Shown in pieces: positions 8,220-13,933 of a DNA stretch of 13,933 nucleotides. How positions within the stretch are numbered: position 1 is the stretch's first letter; each line of letters opens with the position of its first letter. The DNA comes from DATKUA01 sp965602675 (GTDB taxonomy: Bacteria > Acidobacteriota > DATKUA01), in assembly GCA_965602675.1 (NCBI GenBank), contig CBFCZO010000091.1, positions 1 through 13,933 of the forward strand, written 5' to 3'. Under the pieces are notes generated by a model, which was given only the letters and a program-made list of their open reading frames with translations, ran no database searches and was not told the origin of the DNA. Both the position numbers and the translations under genes were made by a program.

Positions 8220-8225
8220 AGGAGG
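8220..8225 (+). promoter_or_regulatory. Shine-Dalgarno sequence of the exported-protein gene
   Basis: AGGAGG ends six bases before the ATG at 8232-8234. It is the best-placed ribosome-binding site on the plus strand and fixes the start just ahead of a signal peptide. Confidence 0.8.
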
Positions 8226-8231
8226 GTACCA

Positions 8232-11200
8232 ATGATTAATTCATGGGAAATTCTACGGGGAAGATGTGTCAAAAGCGCGGCAATTTTCCTTTGCCTGCTA
8301 TCGGCACTTATGACGCCCGCTTTAGCGGCGTCTGAGATAAATCCGCGGGTAAACGTAACCGGCGTGCCGGCCGCTGACGACGCGGGCAAGCCGGCAAAGC
8401 AGAAAATCCCAGATCCATCCGTGGAGTTGCCTTCTCTGCAGGTGTTTCTCCATCCCGACGAGGCGGTCAGCGCGGGCGCGAAATGGCGCCTGTTGGGCCG
8501 AGTCGAATGGTGGGACAGCGGTTTTCTATATGACGATCTCGGATACGGGGAAGCAGTCGAGGTTGAGTTTAAGGAAATCGGCGTATGGGCGAAGCCGGCG
8601 AACAAGTCCATCACAATAGGCAGCGGTCTCACGAAGCTGGACGCCTGGTACAAGGCTGGGGGGGGTATCAAGGTTGTTCTTTACCCAGATGAGGCTGTCG
8701 ATGCCGGTGCCCGCTGGAGGCGGGCGGGAAGCGGGGTTTGGCGTGAGAGCGGCACCACTGAAAGCGGCGTTGAGACCGGCGACTACTCGCTCGAGTTCAA
8801 GTCGATACCCGGCTGGGGCACGCCGGATAAGATGCCGATCACCGTTCAGCCGAATAAGACGACCACCTACGAGGCATATTACATCAGCCAGCAGGGCTAT
8901 CTTAAAGTGCGGATCAGCCCTAGCGAAGCAAGAAATGCGGGAGCCCGGTGGTTTGTGGACGGAACCGCCACAGCTCATCTCAGCGACGAGACGATTAACC
9001 TGCCTGCCGGCCAACACGTCGTCTCCTATGCTTACGTAAAGGACCTGGTGCGACCCGATTTTAAGGTCGTGAATATTCTCAATGGTCAAACAACCGCCGT
9101 CTTGGGAACCTATCAACCGCTGATTGTCGGTAATTTGCGAATATTGGCGAATCGGGCCGACATTTCGCGGTTCTGGGGAATTCCCCGTTTCAGTGCGAGC
9201 GGTAATGTACGCCTTGCTTTCTCCACCAAGGCATCAAGCCCCTCCGGGCCTGCAGGCTTCACCTACCCTTACGTGAAAATCGGCGGAAAAGTACAAGGTA
9301 CCTTTTCGCCGGCGCGCATCCAAGGCAACGGCCCGATATCAATCGAAGGGATAGGGCTTGCCGTGCTGGGAAGTGTCCCGATCCTTAACGGTTCGTTCGT
9401 TTTGGACGGGCAAGGTCTGAGGATAAGCAATATCAATCTGCCGCCGTTGCTGAAATACCTGGGGCTCGACCTCAAGCTCAGCTACTTGCAATTTCTCACC
9501 GAGCCGTTCGGCGTCGCGATGGGAGCAAAATTGATTCTTCCCTCCAACTACTTCGGCAGCAACAGCTTCGTCGAGATCTCGCGAATGTCGATTACCGGCC
9601 CGAATCCGGCCAAGGACATAAAAATACAAGGGGAGATTAAAATTCCTGACTTCGATCTGGGTGGGTTGATAAAGCTCAGGGGGCTCCATGGAGTCATCGA
9701 TACTACCAGAAGCACCCTCATCGTGACGGTGGATGAAATCAAGATTTTACTGATCACGGTGTACGGCGGCATCGAAATCAAAGACGGTAAGCTGACAGTT
9801 CTCTCCGTCAACGCAAAGAACCTGCGCCTGAAGATCGGCAGCACACCGCTCTACCTTCAGGATCTATATTTCCGGTATGCAAATCCGCCGACGAGGCCGT
9901 TGGCAATCGCATTGCGCGCCGTATTCACCGTCTTGCCAAGGTTCTTCTCCCACTCCATTGTCGAGATTGACGGTAACGGAAGCCTGGATACCGTCGGTCA
10001 CTACTATCTCGGCGGAAGCTGTTCGATCCTCGGTTATAGATGCGCGACCGGTTCCATGCATCTGTGGACCAACTCTCAGATGCATTCCCAGTTGAATTTG
10101 TTTCTGGCGGGCGGGACGGTCAGGGCATTCGGTACTCTGTTCCTACAGTGGAACCCGCAACCGTTTTACTGGACGGGAGCTTTCTGGGGGAGCCTGGGTT
10201 TCGATGTTCCCAAGTGGCTGCGGTGGCTCACTGGCACGAGCCGCATCACAATTGCCACTGGCGGTATATCGGTAGGAAGCGACGGGTTTTCAGCATCGAC
10301 CAAAGTCTGCGGCATAACACTACGGATTCACATCCCACCGTTTTGGCAATCGAGTCCACCGGTAATCACCGTCGTGGGCGAGACATCCGACTTGATTACG
10401 AGGGCATCGCCGCCGGGCGGAGAAATCTATACTGTACCTGTGAACTGCCCTTCGGTGGTTTTCGCCTGCGAGGGAAAGCTTGCGCCGCCGTCAATCGTGC
10501 TGACGCGCCCCGACGGCTCCAAAATCGACCCGTCAAAAGACCTGCCGGAAGAAGGTCCGGATTTCATCTACCGCCAGGACGCCTCGACAAACACAACCGG
10601 CTTCATGATCGGCAGCCCGATGACCGGCAAGTGGAAGGTCAGTGTGAAGAATCCCGGCGAAGCCGGGGAGACCACGATTCATTTCGTGCCGGGCAACACC
10701 TCGCCGAACATCATCCCCAGACAGATCGAGAAACTGGGGGCAAACACGTATAAGCTGATCGCAAGCGCCTACGATGCGGATGACGACGCGGAAGTCACCT
10801 TCTACTGGTGCATGGATAACGCGGGTTTCGCCGGAACCCCCATCGGAACGGCAATCGAGCACGACGGCAGGTTGGAGTACAGATGGAGCCCGAGCGACGA
10901 CCTGCCCTACAAGAGCGGTTACATATATGCCGAGATAAAGGACAGCAGCGGCGAGACCCGTTCGGTCTTCTTCAGCGAAAAGCTGTCGATCGGCGGCACG
11001 AGGTTGCGACCGCCCAGATTCAGCAAATGCAAGGTCGTAAAAGACAAGGTCAATTTCAAAGCCAAGATGAGGGACAGCAGCGAAGTCGATTACATGAAGG
11101 TTTACTACAGCGACGATCTGAAACAGGACGTTCCGACGGCCTTCTTCAGCATCGGAACCGATAAGGACATTTCTCTCGACGAGACGCTTCTCAAACCCGG

Positions 11201-11918
11201 GCGCAAGTATCAGATCCGGATGACCTCGGTCGCGTTCGACGGCTCCGAGAGCCCGCTCAGCAAACGCCGTGTGGTCGACTACAAGGCGAGCAAAATCAAC
11301 AACCATCCTTACTTTGCCGGCCTGCCGGAATGCGAGGCCTGCTGCGGCAGCGAATGGGTTTATTGCCTCAAAGCCAACGATTACGACGGCGATGAGCTGA
11401 GTTTCAAGCTGGTAACGGCTCCGGAGGGGATGGCTCTCGATCCGGCCCGTTGCGCGCTGGTCTGGACGCCCGGAGAGGACGATTTCGGCAACAATCAGAT
11501 CGTGGTAGAGGTGTCGGACGGCAAGGGCGGCGACGACCGGCAGGAGTTCACCCTGATGGTCTCGACACCCTCGACACCGGTGCACAACGCCGCGATCGAT
11601 GTAATCGATACGGCCGGCAGCAAGTTGCTGCTCCTGAGGGTGTTCGACCGCGCGGTTGGCAAAGACCGCACAGTGATCGACAAGCTTCGGGTCAATGTCA
11701 CCGACGCGAGCGGCGACGTCGAATTCGCCATGGTTCTTAGAGAAACCGGCGCCAACTCGAACCTCTATCAGGGTTGCCTGGAACTCGACGACGCCGGCGA
11801 TCTGCCGCCTGCGTGGCTGACCGCCGAGGCACTCGGCGAGCACTCCACTGAGTCGCAGGTGGAATGGAAGGACAGGAGCGGGCACGCACGCCGTTCCAAT
11901 GTGCAATATCACTTCTGA
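8232..11918 (+). CDS. Large exported multidomain protein with triplicated A-G-A-K/R-W modules and Ig-like C-terminus
   Basis: I do not recognise this 1228-residue protein as a whole. A Sec signal peptide covers residues 1-32: Arg/Lys near 9-14, a hydrophobic core, then TPALA before Ala-Ser. Three tandem modules follow at about 67-140, 145-217 and 222-295, each opening with a P-x-E-A-x-x-A-G-A-[KR]-W motif. Residues about 298-710 are rich in alternating hydrophobic residues and glycine and match no family I can name. The C-terminal third is modular: a domain at about 712-820 with the SPMTGKWKVSV motif seen in extracellular beta-sandwich modules, an Ig-like part at 822-920, a fibronectin III-like part at 925-1018, a cadherin-like He_PIG-style module at 1022-1111 (YDGDELSFKL, PEGMALD, VWTPGEDDFG), and a last beta domain to 1228 with RETGANSNLYQG. 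No transmembrane anchor, LPXTG or PEP-CTERM tail is visible, so it is probably periplasmic, outer-surface or secreted. It stands alone, divergent from the repair operon. Confidence 0.85.
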   Translation: MINSWEILRGRCVKSAAIFLCLLSALMTPALAASEINPRVNVTGVPAADDAGKPAKQKIPDPSVELPSLQVFLHPDEAVSAGAKWRLLGRVEWWDSGFLYDDLGYGEAVEVEFKEIGVWAKPANKSITIGSGLTKLDAWYKAGGGIKVVLYPDEAVDAGARWRRAGSGVWRESGTTESGVETGDYSLEFKSIPGWGTPDKMPITVQPNKTTTYEAYYISQQGYLKVRISPSEARNAGARWFVDGTATAHLSDETINLPAGQHVVSYAYVKDLVRPDFKVVNILNGQTTAVLGTYQPLIVGNLRILANRADISRFWGIPRFSASGNVRLAFSTKASSPSGPAGFTYPYVKIGGKVQGTFSPARIQGNGPISIEGIGLAVLGSVPILNGSFVLDGQGLRISNINLPPLLKYLGLDLKLSYLQFLTEPFGVAMGAKLILPSNYFGSNSFVEISRMSITGPNPAKDIKIQGEIKIPDFDLGGLIKLRGLHGVIDTTRSTLIVTVDEIKILLITVYGGIEIKDGKLTVLSVNAKNLRLKIGSTPLYLQDLYFRYANPPTRPLAIALRAVFTVLPRFFSHSIVEIDGNGSLDTVGHYYLGGSCSILGYRCATGSMHLWTNSQMHSQLNLFLAGGTVRAFGTLFLQWNPQPFYWTGAFWGSLGFDVPKWLRWLTGTSRITIATGGISVGSDGFSASTKVCGITLRIHIPPFWQSSPPVITVVGETSDLITRASPPGGEIYTVPVNCPSVVFACEGKLAPPSIVLTRPDGSKIDPSKDLPEEGPDFIYRQDASTNTTGFMIGSPMTGKWKVSVKNPGEAGETTIHFVPGNTSPNIIPRQIEKLGANTYKLIASAYDADDDAEVTFYWCMDNAGFAGTPIGTAIEHDGRLEYRWSPSDDLPYKSGYIYAEIKDSSGETRSVFFSEKLSIGGTRLRPPRFSKCKVVKDKVNFKAKMRDSSEVDYMKVYYSDDLKQDVPTAFFSIGTDKDISLDETLLKPGRKYQIRMTSVAFDGSESPLSKRRVVDYKASKINNHPYFAGLPECEACCGSEWVYCLKANDYDGDELSFKLVTAPEGMALDPARCALVWTPGEDDFGNNQIVVEVSDGKGGDDRQEFTLMVSTPSTPVHNAAIDVIDTAGSKLLLLRVFDRAVGKDRTVIDKLRVNVTDASGDVEFAMVLRETGANSNLYQGCLELDDAGDLPPAWLTAEALGEHSTESQVEWKDRSGHARRSNVQYHF
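8430..9116 (+). repeat. Three tandem protein-level repeats (A-G-A-K/R-W modules)
   Basis: Three consecutive modules of about 72-74 residues start near 8430, 8664 and 8895 (to 8651, 8882 and 9116). Aligned openings are PDEAVSAGAKWR, PDEAVDAGARWR and PSEARNAGARWF. Endings share a Y/W-rich strand such as LDAWYKA, TYEAYYIS and LGTYQPL. The copies are clearly related in protein but diverged in DNA, so duplication is old. Similar modules occur in many bacterial surface proteins, where they appear to act as spacers or beta-domains. Confidence 0.75.
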
Positions 11919-11928
11919 AGAATGAACG

Positions 11929-11960
11929 TGAGGGAGGTCGTAATCTTGCGTCCTCCCTCA
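11929..11960. terminator. Inverted repeat after the exported-protein gene, possible bidirectional terminator
   Basis: TGAGGGAGG (11929-11937) and CCTCCCTCA (11952-11960) form a perfect nine-base stem with a 14-base loop, starting 11 bases after the TGA stop. It lies between two converging genes, where a shared terminator is expected. The following bases (ATTGCTTCCTT) are only moderately T-rich and the loop is long, so efficiency as an intrinsic terminator is uncertain. Confidence 0.5.
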
Positions 11961-12030
11961 ATTGCTTCCTTGAACCTTCAGAGAGCAGCAAGCTATTGCG
12001 ACAGGAATTCGAAATCCGGTGCGGCTGGAT

Positions 12031-12225
12031 CTAACCTTTTCTGATCATCAGCAGGATAATCGTCACCACCGTCGCCGCCACGGCCAGCAGGCCCACAATC
12101 ATGTGGAAGTCGAGGCTGCTGGCTTCGATTTTCTGGCCGGAAAACCGCAGCCACAAGCCGCAAACGACGGTCGAGAACAGCAGCAAGCCGGTGACGATCA
12201 CCATAATCCATTCGAGCATTTTCAT
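12031..12225 (-). CDS. Small two-helix membrane protein of unknown function
   Basis: This 64-residue protein has two predicted membrane helices, about residues 5-26 (WIMVIVTGLLLFSTVVCGLWL) and 40-61, joined by a short polar loop, RFSGQKIEASSLDFH, and it ends RKG. I do not recognise the family. It starts 31 bases after the phnE stop on the same strand, so it is probably the last gene of the transporter operon. Two starts are possible: ATG at 12225 and ATG at 12219. Each has a GAGGG at workable distance, eight and six bases respectively, because the TTGAGGGA octamer is duplicated just upstream. The small size makes the call less certain than its neighbours, but the composition, ribosome-binding sites and position support a real gene. 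It might stabilise the transporter or be unrelated to it. Confidence 0.65.
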   Translation of the reverse strand: MKMLEWIMVIVTGLLLFSTVVCGLWLRFSGQKIEASSLDFHMIVGLLAVAATVVTIILLMIRKG

Positions 12226-12239
12226 CCCTCAATCCCTCA
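12224..12239 (-). repeat. Tandem octamer duplication carrying two Shine-Dalgarno sequences
   Basis: On the plus strand ATCCCTCA occurs twice in a row (12224-12231 and 12232-12239), which on the coding strand gives two GAGGG motifs. The upstream one is spaced for the ATG at 12225 and the downstream one for the ATG at 12219, so it bears on the choice of start of the small membrane protein. Confidence 0.6.
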
Positions 12240-12256
12240 ATGGCCGTTTTATTGAA

Positions 12257-13105
12257 TCAGGCAACTTTCCTGCGCAGCCAGGTTGTGAGGTAGTCGAGCG
12301 AGAGTACGAGGACGAGTATGCTGGCTACGACGACGCTGACTCTCTGGAACTGTCCGAGTCCCATGTAGGTATTAAGCAGGAAGCCGATGCCTCCGGCGCC
12401 GACGAGGCCGAGGACGACTGCGACGCGGATGTTGATCTCGAGGCGGTAGATGAAGTAGGAGACGAACATCGGCAGCACCTGGGGCACCACGGCCCAGCGC
12501 TTGGTGGCCATGCGCCCGGCGCCGACAGCCTCGAGCGCCTCGACGGGCCCGTGGTCGATGCTCTCGATCACCTCGAGGAAGAGCTTGCCGAGCATGCCGA
12601 CGCTGTGAATGGCAAGGGCGAGCATGCCGGGGAACGGCCCGATACCGACGGCGAAGACGAAGATGAGGGCGAAGATCAGCGTGTCGATCGAGCGCACGAG
12701 GTTGAAGAAGAAGCGTGAGACCCACTTCAGCGGTATCAGGAGGTACTTGTTGAGCGCGGTGCTGCGTCGCAGGTCCATGGCCGCGAGGAAGGCGAGCGGC
12801 AGGGCGATGATCGTGGCGATGATGGTTGAGATCAGCGCTATCTGGATCGTCAGGACGGTCTGGGTGAAGACGTCGGGCAGCACCAACCAGTCGGGGGGGA
12901 AGGCGTCCCGGATGAAGCGCACCATGTTCGGCACGCCGTCGACCAGCTTGCCTGCGTTGAACTCGACGGCACAGAACGACCACCAGATGACGCCGGCAAA
13001 GGCCAGCCAGGCGAGAGTGACAAAGACCGTCGCGAGCGGTTTCTTGGGGTGCAGAGGCGGCACGTGCGGGCTTCTGTTCAGCCCGTTTTCTGCGGCTGTG
13101 CTCAT
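12257..13105 (-). CDS. phnE: Phosphonate-type ABC transporter permease
   Basis: This inner-membrane permease forms the channel of a phosphonate/phosphite/phosphate importer, expected to homodimerise and bind two PhnC subunits. The 282 residues contain about six hydrophobic segments, roughly at 24-44, 83-107, 133-158, 160-180, 208-235 and 256-276. The EAA loop that docks the ATPase is clear at about 189-209 (EALEAVGAGRMATKRWAVVP). GLVGAGGIGFLLN and RSIDTLIFALIF are typical PhnE family stretches. The N-terminal tail is proline-rich and cytoplasmic. The ATG at 13103-13105 lies two bases after the phnC stop, with GAGGAG eleven bases upstream, indicating coupled synthesis with PhnC. The family call is strong; the exact phosphorus compound cannot be read from the sequence. 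Confidence 0.94.
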   Translation of the reverse strand: MSTAAENGLNRSPHVPPLHPKKPLATVFVTLAWLAFAGVIWWSFCAVEFNAGKLVDGVPNMVRFIRDAFPPDWLVLPDVFTQTVLTIQIALISTIIATIIALPLAFLAAMDLRRSTALNKYLLIPLKWVSRFFFNLVRSIDTLIFALIFVFAVGIGPFPGMLALAIHSVGMLGKLFLEVIESIDHGPVEALEAVGAGRMATKRWAVVPQVLPMFVSYFIYRLEINIRVAVVLGLVGAGGIGFLLNTYMGLGQFQRVSVVVASILVLVLSLDYLTTWLRRKVA

Positions 13106-13107
13106 GG

Positions 13108-13875
<768 letters not shown>

Positions 13876-13879
13876 GTCG

Positions 13880-13933
13880 TCACTTCCTGATTACGGTTTC
13901 GAAGGCATCGTAGACCACCCGGTAGTCCTCGTC
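13880..13933 (-). CDS. C-terminal end of a gene upstream of phnC, probably the phosphonate-binding protein
   Basis: Only the last 17 residues and TGA stop (13880-13882) are inside the window: an open reading frame ending DEDYRVVYDAFETVIRK. The charged-aromatic tail is compatible with the end of a PhnD-type periplasmic binding protein, and phnD usually precedes phnC. Identity is therefore inferred from position; the tail alone is too short to prove it. The operon promoter must lie beyond the window. Confidence 0.55.
   Translation of the reverse strand, partial: DEDYRVVYDAFETVIRK

Larger units (their letters stand above)
7929..8231. other. Divergent intergenic region between uvrA and the exported-protein gene
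   Basis: This 303-base region separates two divergently transcribed units and is visibly more AT-rich than the flanking genes, especially at 8041-8160. It must contain the uvrA operon promoter (leftward) and the promoter of the large exported-protein gene (rightward). I see no convincing -35/-10 pair for uvrA; a TAAACT on the minus strand at 7984-7989 is the nearest -10 candidate. The short open frame on the minus strand at 7988-8191 has no recognisable family or ribosome-binding site, and I do not call it a gene. No LexA box is clear. Confidence 0.7.

Noticed and set aside
10533..11912. Long open frame of 459 codons on the minus strand
   Set aside because: It lies wholly opposite the exported-protein gene, has no recognisable domain, and is typical of GC-rich antisense frames; the plus-strand protein has clear domains through the same stretch.
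11901..11918. C-terminal NVQYHF resembling an outer-membrane beta-barrel signal with final Phe
   Set aside because: The preceding domain looks like a soluble beta-sandwich, and no barrel-forming series of strands leads to it. The alternating pattern is short enough to be coincidence.

Overview
The window is a GC-rich, densely coded stretch from a Gram-negative bacterium, probably an uncultured lineage of the deltaproteobacterial, acidobacterial or PVC type. The support for this is indirect: a UvrA with a non-enterobacterial sequence style, a very large Sec-exported multidomain protein built from beta-sandwich modules, and a binding-protein-dependent ABC transporter. No rRNA, tRNA, insertion sequence, integrase or CRISPR array is visible. 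I cannot assign a genus.

Layout: (1) Positions 1-7928 hold a leftward, tightly packed five-gene cluster read in the order uvrA, sbcD/yhaO-like nuclease, sbcC/yhaN-like ATPase, mutM (fpg), and low-specificity threonine aldolase (cut by the window edge). The first four genes overlap by 8, 4 and 1 bases, and the fifth follows after 10 bases with a strong Shine-Dalgarno sequence, so one mRNA and translational coupling are likely. The first four products are all DNA-damage enzymes: nucleotide excision repair recognition, an Mre11/Rad50-type nuclease-ATPase pair and an oxidised-purine glycosylase. The ATPase carries a predicted transmembrane hairpin where Rad50/SbcC proteins have the coiled-coil apex and zinc hook.

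(2) Positions 7929-8231 are an AT-rich divergent intergenic region with candidate promoter elements, a perfect TTGTAT-N5-ATACAA inverted repeat and a potentially structured leader that ends in a T6 run just before a Shine-Dalgarno sequence.

(3) Positions 8232-11918 encode, rightward, a 1228-residue exported protein. It has three tandem copies of an A-G-A-[KR]-W module, a roughly 400-residue beta-rich centre that I do not recognise, and a series of Ig-like, fibronectin-like and cadherin-like modules with unusual cysteines. An inverted repeat follows its stop codon.

(4) Positions 12031-13933 are a second leftward operon: the end of a probable phosphonate-type binding protein (phnD), phnC, phnE and a small two-helix membrane protein. 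No carbon-phosphorus lyase gene is in view, so the substrate could be phosphonate, phosphite or phosphate.

The two leftward operons look like housekeeping functions. The least explained elements are the giant exported protein, its leader region, and the membrane-anchored version of the SbcC-like ATPase inside a repair operon.
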